Assembly (NCBI GenBank): GCA_029706075.1
Contig: JAINUG010000088.1
Location: 310,001-374,000, forward strand
DNA from: Aldrovandia affinis
Taxonomy: Eukaryota > Chordata > Actinopteri > Notacanthiformes > Halosauridae
Reading direction: 5' to 3'
Length of the DNA: 64,000 bases
A program made the translations under genes and the position numbers. The notes under the pieces were generated by a model that saw only the letters and a program-made list of their open reading frames with translations, did not search any database and was not told the DNA's origin. This document shows, piece by piece, positions 45,153 through 56,359 of this stretch (its first letter is position 1; every line of letters begins with the position of its first letter).

Positions 45153-45354
45153 CTGACAAGCAGAGGGAAAGGAAATAACTAAAATGCATACACAAAAGTC
45201 CCAAGTATATGCACGCACACACACACTCATACAGATGCATGGACACACACTACAGCACAGCTGCTCTTAGCTACCTGTCAGAAAGCCCAATTTTTATACA
45301 AAATAAAAACATTATGTGCAGTTAACAGCCAACCACACCAAGTAATATATAATA

Positions 45355-46546
45355 CACTGCCCGTCCAAAAAAAAAGTCACACACTCTAATATTTAGTTGG
45401 ACCGCCTTTAGCTTTGATTACGGCACGCATTCGCCGTGGCATCGTTTCGATAAGCTTCTGCAATGTCACAACATTTATTTCCGTCCAGAATTGCATTAAT
45501 TTTTCGCCAAGATCTTGTATTGATGATGGGAGAGTCGGACCGCTGCGCAAAGTCTTCTCCAGCGCATCCCAAAGATTCTCAATGGGGTTAAGGTCTGGAC
45601 TCTGTGGTGGCCAATCCATGTGTGAAAATAATGTCTCATGCTCCCTGAACCACTCTTTCACAATTTGAGCCCAATTAATCGTGGCATTGTCAGCTTGGAA
45701 TATGCCCGTACCATCAGGGAAGAAAAAATCCATTGATGGAAATACCTGGTCATTCAGTATATTCAGGTAGTCAGCTGACCTCATGCTATGGGCCCAGATC
45801 ATAACACTGCCCCCACAGGCTTGTACGGTAGGCACTAGGCATGATGGGTGCATCACTTCATCCGCCTCTCTTCTTACCCTGATGCGCCCATCACTCTGGA
45901 ACAGGGTAAATCTGGACTCATCAGACCACATGACCTTCTTCCAATCTTTATGCTCCCTAGCAAATTGAAGCCTTTTTTTCCGATTAGCCTCACTGACAAG
46001 TGGTTTTCTTAAGGCTACACAGCTGTTTAGTCCCAATCCCTTGAGTTCCCTTCGCATTGTGCATGTGGAAATGCTCTTACTTTCACTATTAAACATAGCC
46101 GTGAGTTCTACTGTTGCTTTTTTACAATATGATTTCACCAAACGTTTAAGTGATCGCCGATCACGATCATTCAAGATTTTTTTTCCGACCACATTTCTTC
46201 CTCGAAGATGATGGTTCACCACTATCCTTCTAGGTTTTAATAATGCGTTGGACAGTTCTTAACCCAATTTTAGTAGTTTCAGCAATCTCCTTAGTTGTTT
46301 TCTTTGCTTGATGCAGGCCAATAATTTGACCCTTCTGAAACAGATTAACATCTTTTCCACGACCACAGGATATGTCTTCCGACATGGTTGTTTAAGAAAT
46401 GAGAAGCTACTCACTGTATCAGTTAGGGTTAAATAACTTGTTGCCAGCTAAAACATATTAATCACTGCAGTAATTATCCAATGGAAGGCTCTTACCTATT
46501 TGCTTAGTTAAATCCAGGTGGTGACTTTTTTTTTGGCCAGGCAGTG
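45355..46546 (-). mobile_element. Tc1/mariner-type DNA transposon in rfx1 intron 1
   Basis: Ends CACTGCCCGTCCAAAAAAAA and, inverted, CACTGCCTGGCCAAAAAAAA, with TA dinucleotides on both flanks (45353-45354 and 46547-46548), as Tc1 insertion gives. At 1192 bp it is close to full length, but its transposase is broken. Confidence 0.95.
45386..46385 (-). pseudogene. Tc1-type transposase, inactivated by one stop and one frameshift
   Basis: The frame starts at ATG 46385 (MSEDISCGRGKD) and has a helix-turn-helix-like N-terminus. A TAG at 46230-46232 ends the frame after 52 codons. An eight-base A run (plus-strand T run 46178-46185) then shifts the frame by one. From there the catalytic domain is open to 45386. 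Its DDE residues are visible in [21 protein letters not shown] and [12 protein letters not shown], with the last Glu 34 residues after the second Asp, as in Tc1. Only these two lesions separate it from an intact frame, so it is a fairly recent copy. Confidence 0.93.
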
Positions 46547-46548
46547 TA

Positions 46549-47295
46549 TAATAAAAATAATATGCAAAACCTCTTGCAGTGCTGTTACAGAACACCATGC
46601 ATCAGACTGATTTAAATCGAGTAAAATAAATTGGTCACGGTTCGATTTGATCAAAAAGGAATGGCCTTTAGTCCACCTTTAGCTGTATGGTAGCATAGAA
46701 ACTACAACAACAAAAAATTGTTCGTCCAACCGCACCCCACAAAGTGTGTATCAATAAAACCTGAAATTGGACTGATGTGCTTTTCATTTTCTATCTGTCA
46801 CCCAAATATCTGTTCTTCGCTATGATAACAGTAGCACAACCAGTATGTAGAGGCCTGGAAATGTTAGTGGACTTAATAACAAATTAAGATAAGATAATTC
46901 TGTTATGACTGTTTATAGAGTTTTGGTGGTGGTGAGGGGGGTGAGTTTTCACCAAAAAAATTGTATTTATGGGGGGGGGGTACTGTGATGTATAGAGAGA
47001 ATGTTGGCAGGGGAATGAGAAGGAAGAAGGGGGGATGGGATGAGATGGGAGAGAGCTGGTTTCTTGTTACCTGTAATATGATCACAGCCATTTGTAATGT
47101 GATCACAGCAGACTATGGCTGTGCTTGTGCTGTCATGCAACAGTGCATGTTTACAAGGGGGGTTCTCTTATTTGAACACATTCCCAATTTGTCTTTTTTT
47201 CAGGATCGTATATGTGATGTCAAATTTTTAAATTAGTGGGGGAAAAAAGCTGGTCATCTTCCACACCTGAGAATTCACTTGTGAGATTTACACTG
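46549..47295. other. rfx1 intron 1 segment, no recognised feature
   Basis: AT-rich with a G run at 46970-46980. No exon, RNA gene or transposon end that I can support. Confidence 0.55.
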
Positions 47296-47299
47296 TGGC

Positions 47300-47445
47300 T
47301 CTGTATGGCTCAATAGGTAGAGCATGGCGTTGACAACACTTAGGTTGTGGGTTCGTTCCCCATTGGGACCACATATACAGAAAATGTTATGCATTCACTA
47401 CTGTAAGTCACTTTGGATAAAAGCGTCTGCTAAATGGTATATACG
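47300..47445 (+). mobile_element. tRNA-headed SINE, family 3 copy 2, with L2-type tail
   Basis: The head TGTATGGCTCAATAGGTAGA GC (A box) and GTGGGTTCGTTCCCC (B box) are followed by the tail TGTAAGTCACTTTGGATAAA AGCGTCTGC. The tail closely resembles the 3' end of the L2-like LINEs in khsrp, as expected if the SINE borrows that LINE's machinery. Confidence 0.88.
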
Positions 47446-49200
47446 TACAGTATTATATTACACTGGTACCTATAGCAAGGAAGCACTTCTTCTCTTGCTA
47501 TCCCTCCCCTTGCATTGCTAAATATGCATGTAAGTGCACACACACACACAGAAACAGAGAGGGGGGGAGTGGGGAAAAAGTGTAATGTTATTTACACTGG
47601 TTTACAGGCCAGAAAAGGAAGGCCACCAGTTGAGATCTGAAACTTTCCCTCTCACAAGACTTCACTCTTAAGATTACCACCTCAATGTGCGAGAACAGCC
47701 ATCGCTCTCAATCAAATGCATTCAATACCAAAGGACAAAAACCCCCACTTTGCATTCAAGTTCATGAAAGGGGAGACATGGCTCAATGTCAAAAAAGGGC
47801 TAATATTTCACTCAAAAAAGGCTTCATAATCAGTGTTTCTTTCCCTAGTCTGGTGGGTCAGATAAAGTTTAGGGGAAACCACCAAACAATGAGCAATGTA
47901 ACCAAATAATTTATTTAACGCCAGGATTCAAAGCAATGCATTTCAAAGCCACGACTTCCTCTACTCTGGAAGGACTGAACAGAACAAAGCATGTCTAATA
48001 TGAAGCCTGTCTTTCCCCTTTACCTGCTGTTACTATAAGACTTAATGTTGCTATTGCTGTCAATAATGCAAGCCATGGAGGCTGCGATCTCATTCCTCTC
48101 CTTCGTTAGACTGCTTACAGCTTGTAAACCTTTAAAAATATCAGTCTCGAATAACTGACTCTTTGAAAAATATGTCATAGGATTAGCTGAAAATAAACTA
48201 CCCGTTGAAGTGGGCCTTTCTTAAATTTAAATGTTGACTTCCCAAATGCCACAACTTCCTGGGCATGTCATTTTATTAAACGATACATCTTGGTTGCTAC
48301 AACGTTTTGCATGACATGTTAGAGCTAATAATCTCACTAAAGAATACATTTGAACACACAGCTACATCAATAACAAAATTGGAAAAGTCCGCAGACTCAT
48401 TTCACGAAGGGTTTTTTGTCAAAACTTGCCATGCAGAAAAATGTGTATCATATAGCACCACCACGTTTTCTTTCGTGGGGGCTCAATGACACCTTTATGA
48501 TCAAACCTCCCATCATATCCGGCAACGCATTTCACTTGTCTCTGTAATCCCCCTTCATACAACTTCCCCTATCACCCTTCACTTCGACAGAAGTGGTGGT
48601 GGTGGTCGTTTAAACCAGAACCTTTCTCTTCGCACACAGTGCGCACTCCTCACTGATTGATGTAGGCACCAGACTGGACTGGACTGAACCAATAATAGAT
48701 GAGTGAGAGTTAAGTACGAAGAGAAAAACAACACTTCGCAGTTACAAGCAAACCCTATTCCAGAATTGTTGCCGCTACTGTCAATCAAAACCATTATGCT
48801 CTCAACAACACCACCAGCCTTTTAGCACCCGCCCCTTATTTGAACAGCCTCATTTTCACGGGTTTCACGTCTCCCGATGGCCGCGGCATGACAGAGCAAA
48901 CATATGCTTCGTGGAATAACACTTGTCCGAACGAAAACTTGAAATAGTAGCAAGTACTAGGCTTAACCAAAAATGTCAGCTCTGCAGCCACCGCCACATT
49001 ACTATTAGCTAGCTAGCGAGTTAGCTTCAGCTTGTCCAAAGGACGGAGATATCCGTAAACGAAATAAAACGGAAATTAGTTGCACAAGTCAAAACTGACT
49101 TTCCGTGTCAAAGTTAACAATTTTACATGGTTAGACGGTACCATTTCTGAAACAGTGACACACACTCGTCGTCACTTGTTATAAGCATGGACAACAAAAC
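47446..49200. other. rfx1 intron 1, promoter-proximal part, no coding exon seen
   Basis: Unique-looking sequence without a recognised transposon. CpG content appears to rise towards 48850 and beyond. Confidence 0.5.
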
Positions 49201-49238
49201 TCACGTTACAACTAAAAGTAACGTTACAGTACTCTCAC

Positions 49239-49700
49239 GTATTCTGACACCCGCCATTTTGTACCCCAGTCACGGATTTGACATCGTCATAACAACCGCC
49301 TGGTTCTGGAGAGTGTCTTCTACTAAACATACTGCTGCCTTAGGATCTCCGCCTTGCTAGGCACTTTAGCTCAATTAGCAAGCCAACTAGCTGGGGTGGC
49401 TATGGGCTAGCTGGGCACAAAAACAACAGTCGGAAAAAACAGCAGCGGTCTTCACAATGTTTTTCATTGACACATTAGACGGCAAACAAGTAAACTTTTT
49501 TCACCTCTGATTTCCTTTGAAATTTCCCTCTGAATTTTTTTGTGTTTAATTTTTTTAAGATTAGGGTTGTTGTTGTTGATTTTCGTTGCTGGGTTCTTGT
49601 CGCCAGGACTACCGTGGCTATGGCGCTTCGTCCTCACCGGGGCAACTGTTGCTACCCACCCGCTTTATTCCCGCCCTCTCTTCCCCTCTGATTGGCTTAG
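49239..49700 (-). promoter_or_regulatory. rfx1: Probable rfx1 promoter and 5' UTR exon region
   Basis: On the minus strand, AAAATGGCGG (49260-49251), a YY1-type motif usually just downstream of a start site, is followed by AGAATAC|GTGAGA, a possible 5' UTR exon donor at 49238. Upstream are an X-box-like GTGGCTATGGCGC (49614-49626, plus strand), GGCAACTGTTGCTACC (49641-49656) and an inverted CCAAT box (CTGATTGGCT near 49690). The first coding exon needs such an upstream exon. The exact start site is not determined. Confidence 0.5.
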
Positions 49701-50320
49701 TTTGTAAACCCCCCCAAATTGTCTTTCTGCTATAGGACAGTTTCCCTTGTCAATGAACATATTTTTGGCCTATTCGCTATCGAATCTGTCTATCATCAAT
49801 AGCAATTGCGCAATGGAAACGACACACCCCATATACTCTTAGCAATTGGCTTATACAACTGCCTATCTACTAGTACTATTGATTTCAGGGTCGTTTTCAG
49901 GCTATCTCAATAGGGTAGTTAAATGCAACTAATATTAGACTCAGTTAAGTCATAAATACATATTCTACTCGGTGTACTCTAGGTTTAGACACAAACATTC
50001 CTTAAACTGGCAATATTCACCATCAACCCAAATAATCATTAATCATGGTAAAGTGATCCCTTCCTGTTGTATTCACTGATACATGTTGTTAAACTATGCT
50101 CAATGTCCCACTGGGGGAATAATTGAACAGAAAGTGAATAACAAGCACATGTAAAACTGTGAAATGTTCATTAGCTGCAGTAGGTCCCTTAAATCTAGCT
50201 ATGGGGGGATGAGTAGAAGAGTATGACAATGACTCTACATGGCTCTTGGGTAGATTACCAGGTTGGGCATTGCACTAATGTGAAGTACAAAGCCAAATTC
50301 CACAGAGCTGCATAGGCTAC
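49701..50320. other. Spacer upstream of rfx1, no recognised feature
   Basis: AT-rich sequence between the rfx1 promoter and a SINE. No coding or repeat structure seen. Confidence 0.5.
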
Positions 50321-50324
50321 TTGT

Positions 50325-50620
50325 GGCAGTGGCTCAGTAGTTAAGTGACATGGGCTGGCAAGCAGAAGGTTGCTGGTTCAAATTCCAGGAAGGCCAAATG
50401 AAAAAACAATGGACTGGAAACCAGAGGGATGCTAATTCACATCCTGGGGCACTGCCGAAGTGCCCTTGAGCAAGGCACTGAACCCCTAACTGCTCCAGGG
50501 GCGCTGTACTATGGCTGACCCTGTGCTCGGACATCTCTTAGAAGAGGTATGCGAAAAGACAAATTCCAATTACCTTGTGTGTAACATGGCAATAAAGAAT
50601 ATTCTATTCTATTTTACTTA
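50325..50620 (+). mobile_element. tRNA-headed SINE, family 4
   Basis: The head has GTGGCTCAGTAGTTAAGTGA (A box) and GGTTGCTGGTTCAAATTCC (B box). The body has TGCCCTTGAGCAAGGCACTG, a common fish SINE motif, and the tail ends TATTCTATTCTATTTT. Confidence 0.88.
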
Positions 50621-52050
50621 TAGAATCCAACTTTACTGTTCAGTAATACAACATACAGTATATACACACATGCTTATACACATACATGTATGCATGCTCT
50701 CACACACTCACAACGACATAAACACATTCAAACCAAGAGAGTGGGGGAGGCCACAAAAAAGAAAACACAGAAAACAAGGGCATTCCATTGACGTATTAAG
50801 ATGTTACACTCTTAACCCTGATGGCGTGCAGACAATACAAAAAATTTATCTGTAGCCAAATATTTTGCTCAAAATGCCACATTGGACACATTGCTATCGT
50901 TATATTAATTACAATGTGATTGTCCTGTTGGGAAATGAGGGACCTTTGACTCTGTGGCCACCCTGATAGGGCCCTGAATGCAGTTCTCTGCTCAGTCTGA
51001 TTAGAATAACGCGTCCTTGTTATCTGCCTGTGGAAATGTCATCCGCTCCCTGATTCTCTAACTCGCATGCCCTGAACTCTGTGACAATTGTCCTGCCGCC
51101 CTCTTGCTTTCCCTAGCTTTGCACGCAGATGAGTAAAGGTGATGGAGGCCTGAGGGGAGGGATGCCAACCAGCACAGGGGCAGGGAGGCAGAGTGTAAAG
51201 GATAAGGAGTTGGAGGAGATGAGTGATGAGTATGGGGAAGGGGCAGATGGGGATAAAGAGACCGAAGGGGTGAAGTTAGGCGACCTGGGTAAGGTCATTG
51301 AGGCAACCATTTTTACAGGAAGTCTTGTGTCAAGCCGTCATCAAGTAAAGTCAAGTCGTTGTACTGTATGTGTTTCCAGGAGGCAACTTCACTGGAACTT
51401 GTGGCCACCTAGAATGAATCATTTTTTTGTGTTCTGTCACTGAAAACAAGGTGAAGTGATAACCAAAGTGAACAGTCATGTACTACTGGTGACTGAACTG
51501 ATGGAAGAGAGAGAGAGCCATCATAGTGCAATATGTTTGCCAGATCGATCATAGTGATATAAAACAAGACAACCCTATAACCCTATAACAACCAGTAGTA
51601 AGATGCACATTAAAAACATATGGATTAATAATGAAACAGCTTAAAATATAGTTTTTTATTTTGAATTGAGTTATTTTTCACAATAAATTTTCATCATTGG
51701 AGGGAGAGGGGGATACGATAAAAAAGTAACAGACAACAAAATCTCTGTTAAAATTCAAATTTAAAATGTCAAGTCTGAAAATTACACTTTGTGAATTAAA
51801 TGTGATGTGCACAAAAAACTGTTCAGGTGACACAAGTGGTCATGTGCAGCATTTTCAAACTCTCCATAACTAAAGTATCATAAAAATAATACAACCAAAA
51901 TGATTTGAATTTAATAGCAGACCTTGCCCAGCCCTTCTGGGTTGATTTCTGAGAAGCCAAGCCTGACAGTAAAGTATGTCTGTTTTGTGTACATTTAATT
52001 GAATGTGGGTATAATATACAGATAGTTTCTTGAAAAAAATAACATACTAT
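50621..52050. other. Spacer between rfx1 and rln3; one possible exon
   Basis: Mostly AT-rich without features. At 51129-51290 a frame starting MSKGDGGLRGG and containing KDKELEEMSDEYGEG sits between a GCACGCAG acceptor-like site and a CTGG|GTAAGG donor. I do not recognise it, and support is too thin to call a gene. Confidence 0.4.
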
Positions 52051-52054
52051 TATA

Positions 52055-52795
52055 CTATTTATTTATATCCAGGTCTGATTGATGGAGTGCTGCAGAGATG
52101 TTTGTCCTTCTACCAGGTTCTCCCATCGCTGCAGAGGAACTCTGAAGCTCTCTTAGAGTGGCCATTGGGTTCTTGGTTACCTCCCTGACCATGGCCCTTC
52201 TTGCCCGGTTACTGAGTTTGGCCAGGCAGCCAGCTCTAAGAAGAGTTGTGGTGGTTCCAAACTTCCATTTCACACTGTTCTCCTGGGTGCTTTCAATGCT
52301 TTAGCAATGTTTTTATACCCTTCCCCAGATCTATGACCTCAACACAATTCTATCTCGGAGGTCTATGGAGAGTTCCTAGGACTTCATGGCTTGGTTTTTA
52401 CTCTGACATGCACTGTCAACTGTGGGACCTTATATAGACAGGTGTGTGCCTTTCCAAGTCATGTCCAATCAATTGAATTTACCACAGGTAGACTCCAATG
52501 AAGTTCTAGAAACATCTCAAGGATGATCAGTGAAAACAGGATACACCTGAGCTAAATTTTGAGTGTCATAGCAAACGGCGTGAATACTTATGTACATGTG
52601 ATATTTTAGTTATTTATTTTTAATACATTTGCAAAAATTTCTAAAAACTTTTTTTCACTTTGTCATTATGGGGTATTGTGTGTAGAATTCTGAGGAAAAA
52701 AATGAATTTAATCCATTTTGGAATAAGGCTGTAACCTAACAAAATGTGGAAAAAGTGAAGCGATGTGAATACTTTCCGGATGCACTGTATACACA
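52055..52795 (-). mobile_element. Tc1-like element fragment
   Basis: The minus frame reads LAKLSNRARRAMVREVTKNP, then MATLRELQSSSAAMGE, from a Tc1-type transposase N-terminus. The opposite end contains TTTGTCATTATGGGGTATTG TGTG and ends AATACTTTCCGGATGCACTG TA, a terminus I recall as widespread in fish genomes. The transposase is largely deleted. Confidence 0.8.
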
Positions 52796-53142
52796 TACAC
52801 ACTATGATATATTTGTACAGCTACTTTGTGTGCATGGCAAAATTTGGTGTGAAAGATTGCAATATCTACAGTTCAAGTGTACATAATGGGAGAAAAGGTT
52901 GGAGATTACAGGAGAGAATAATTGTAAGAGGGGGGTTCATGAACGTAAATGTCTTTTTCAATCAGATTACAGCACACCCTGACATCACTCTGTATTTGAG
53001 CATTGTTAACTAATTACAGCACCTTTGCTTTCCACATTGTGTCTGTAAAGGTCCCTGTCTATCTCTCTTGGCTATCTGTGACTCCCTTAACAAGCGTAAG
53101 AGTGAGCAGGTTGTGGGTCTACCTTACAGCCCAGAAGCCCTG

Positions 53143-53150
53143 TATAAATA
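53143..53150 (+). promoter_or_regulatory. rln3: TATA box of rln3
   Basis: TATAAATA lies 153 nt before the rln3 start codon, predicting transcription start near 53175 and a 5' UTR of about 125 nt. No intron is needed between the two. Confidence 0.75.
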
Positions 53151-53302
53151 AAACCCGGAGGTGCAGGAAGAGCCACAACACTCACCAACGCCGAGGGTGA
53201 AGGGACACGAGGAAGCCTGCTCCAAAAGAAGCACACCAATCCCCCACCGACTTCTTTCTCCAATTCAGCCTTACTCTCCATTCGACCTCCGACCGTGCCA
53301 TA

Positions 53303-54123
53303 ATGTGGAAAGCAGTGGTACTGGTTGTTTGCTTGCTGGTGTCCAACGTGCAGGCCTTAGAGGGGAACCCAACGTATGGGGTCAAGCTGTGTGGCCGCGA
53401 GTTCATCCGAGCAGTCATTTTCACCTGCGGGGGTTCACGGTGGAAAAGGGCAGCAAGGGGTGCAGGTGAGGCCAGGCATCTGTTTCTCTCTTCCCCCGCC
53501 CTTCCAATGTGTCTCTGTGTCTTATTTTGGTGCCACTGTTTGTATTGCCCTTTGCTCTGTTTGTTTAGTTTTGAATAATAATAATAATAATTATTATTTA
53601 CCTTTATATATATAACCAATCAAATGTATGATTAGGTGGCCAGATGTAGAGAGAGGGTAATTTGACCAAGACATTGCAGTTAACTTCTCTACTTTTTCAA
53701 AAGGTGCCATAGGATCTTTAATGGCCACTGTGAGTCAGGACCTTGGTTTAACATCTCATCTAAGGAAACTGAAAATGGTGCAAATAGTTCTGCTGATTGA
53801 TTTACCTCCCGCCCACCTTCCTTTCAGGTGACCTCTCACAGGAACCTTTCTCATCTCACAACGACGAGGCCTCTGACAGCTGGAGCACAGACTCCATCCC
53901 TGGACTTTCCTACCAGCAGCTCCCAGAGATGGAGGACCCAGGCTGGGCCAGAGATGGTCACGAGGGAGCCATGCTCAGCCGATCAGTGCGCTCCCTCATT
54001 TCAGAGGAAGTGCTGGAGGCCCTCCGAACATCAGATAGGAAGGGGCGTGACGTGGTGGTGGGGCTTTCCAATGCATGCTGCAAGTGGGGCTGCAGCAAGA
54101 GTGAGATCAGCTCCCTGTGCTGA
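53303..54123 (+). CDS. rln3: Prorelaxin-3, two exons
   Basis: Exon 1 (53303-53465, donor CAG|GTGAGG) and exon 2 (53828-54123, acceptor CTTTCAG) join in phase 1, the usual place for the insulin/relaxin intron, giving 152 residues. A signal peptide (MWKAVVLVVCLLVSNVQA) is followed by the B chain with CGREFIRAVIFTC and GGSRW. The C-peptide runs from KRAARG to RKGR, and the A chain has CCKWGCSKSEISSLC. The B chain core equals human relaxin-3, including the Arg-x3-Arg-x2-Ile receptor-contact residues. All six Cys needed for the two inter-chain and one intra-chain bonds are present. Relaxin-3 is a neuropeptide acting on RXFP3-type receptors. Divergent from rfx1, as in human. The teleost a/b paralogue cannot be decided here. 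Confidence 0.97.
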
Positions 54124-54254
54124 GAATCTCCCAGCTCTCTCTCAATATTTCTTTCTCTCGTTTCTTTAGTCTGATCACTCTCTCTCTATGAGCAGTGACA
54201 GCTCGTGAAATATTCTCTCCTCTCCTGAATTACTGTGGCTGTATGAGGAGTGGA

Positions 54255-54260
54255 ATAAAT
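54255..54260 (+). terminator. rln3: rln3 polyadenylation signal AATAAA
   Basis: First AATAAA after the stop, 131 nt downstream. Others follow near 54330 and 54475. Confidence 0.6.
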
Positions 54261-54489
54261 GGTTGGTAATGAAGGACGGTCTTGTTGTTAGCTTGCCCCC
54301 CGTTTGTCTCTCCTTCTGTCCCCACAGCATAATAAATGGCGAGGCTCTTATCAAAGTACAGTACATCAGATCTTGATCTATCTGTCACTATGTTCGTTTA
54401 GCTTGTTTTATGTTTAACCATGCTTTCGTCAGAAAATATTGAAACCCAGTATGGGGAGTTGTTGAGCACATTTGAATAAAGACGTTTTT

Positions 54490-56355
54490 TTTTGCATTTG
54501 TTTATGAATAGTTTGTTTGTGTCTATACATCCAAAGAGTAAAAGAGTACATTTTTGGTATTAGCAAACACAGGTCAAATGTGAGAGTGCACTTCAAAATG
54601 TCATACTGGGGTGGAAACGAATTCAGTGTTTCGCGATTACAGGCACGTGATTGTTTCGACACGGAAACGCGATTGGTTGGACAGAGTAGAGAGACGACTT
54701 GCTCAACGCCATGCGAGACCAGTGAAACTTAGAAAATGTTATTGACGCTTCACAGAGGTTTGGGATGTGGGAAGCTTTAATGCCGCTTTGTGACTGGAAT
54801 GTTGTTTATGGGTATGTACGATTAAACATTAAACTGTGTACGTTACCTAAGTGAAGTTAATATAGCCTTTAAAGTACCTGTTAAAACTGCTTAAAGCGTT
54901 GCCTGTATCTCTCCAAAGTCAATTAGCTAGCTCGGTAGTCATAATTAGAAATAGGTTCCCTGATTTACTTGTTAACTGGCGTAGTAGGCGGGGATCTGCT
55001 CCATGTCCTTTGACTTCTCGTTTGCCTTGCTGAACATAGCAGTGGAATTTGTTTGAATAATTTTAGTTAACAATGTAAAATACAGATATGGAAAACTGGA
55101 GGACAACACACTTTGTTCCTGAACTAGGGGTCGATGATCCGAAATTAACCTCAAAAACATTCCAAAAGTTCTGAATGTCGCCAATTTTAATTAAGAGTAA
55201 AAATAACTTGTAATTATAACAAGCTGTTCACGCATCAGCGTACTGAACTGGCCGTTTTTGCATGTTTAGAACTCTCACAATTGTATATCTTTTACAATTT
55301 ATGTGTGTATGCTAAACCGAACGAACACGCCAGTAACATTTTTAATTCTAGATCTATCAGCTGGTAATCTGTTATTCCTGGCCTGCTGTTTGCTAGGATC
55401 CCACAGCCTAGATTCTAGACCCACAGCTCTAGAGCTATAAACATAATGGGCAGAAAAAGATATCTCGCAGTGAGTCACCAATGTCTTCCTTCCGAGAAAT
55501 GTACCGAAGGTGTGAAAACAAAATCTTCAGTGTAGTTTGCTAGACGTGCTAGACGTGCTATTCGGTGCTCACACATGAAGTGACTTAAAACACTTCTGTG
55601 AAGTTGTTCTATTTAATTTGTGTTCTGTGTATCCGTTTGGCCACCGTGCAGATACAAAGAGGTTTAGTGAAATGAGTAGTAAAGAATGATTACTGGACAG
55701 GCCTGAGAGATGGAAAATAGCCACTTTGACAGGACTGTCAATCTGTAACCTTAATGAAATGACTGGGTTTTTTGGGGGTCAAAACTGTCCAAAAGTGCTA
55801 TATTCTTTATATTGTTTATCCTAGGATTTTGGTTAAATGTGTTTGTGTGTGTGTGAGAGGAAGGGGAAGCACTATTGGTGCAGTGCTTATCTAGATATGG
55901 ATGCATCAAAAACAAAAATATGGACCACTACTTCCACACCCATCCCTGGCAATTCAAAACGTTGTGGGGCTGGAGAGTTTCTTGTTCCTTATAGGAAACC
56001 AGGAATGGACAACTGTCTGGACCTTTTCTTACTGTGATTAAAGTAAAAACAGTTTCTCACTGAACTGGAGTGTAAAACAAGGTTGTTTTTCTTGCCATTT
56101 TTACCAAAAGTTTGAGTTTGTTTGACTGTGCCTATTTGGAAAAACCCAGGAATTTAGGGTGCACGTTATCTTGACCTTTGTGATGACCTTCGTGGTCAGT
56201 CCCTTATCACAGATAATTGAGGGCATAAAAGCACTTGATTTCCTACTGCATGGGTTGCTCCAGTGGGTTTTACAATAAGGTGGCTTGTTGTATCCAATTG
56301 GAGCATTGCATATGTAGCTACATGGAATAATAATTCATGGCCCTTTTCTTCCTCT
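54490..56355. other. Spacer downstream of rln3, no recognised feature
   Basis: AT-rich. Open frames are short and unlike known families. No transposon ends found. Confidence 0.5.
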
Positions 56356-56359
56356 GTCT

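Noticed and set aside
47300-47370. tRNA gene
   Set aside because: A and B boxes are present but the head is followed by a LINE-type tail and a second copy exists at 22331-22485, so it is a SINE. The same reasoning applies at 3907 and 50325.
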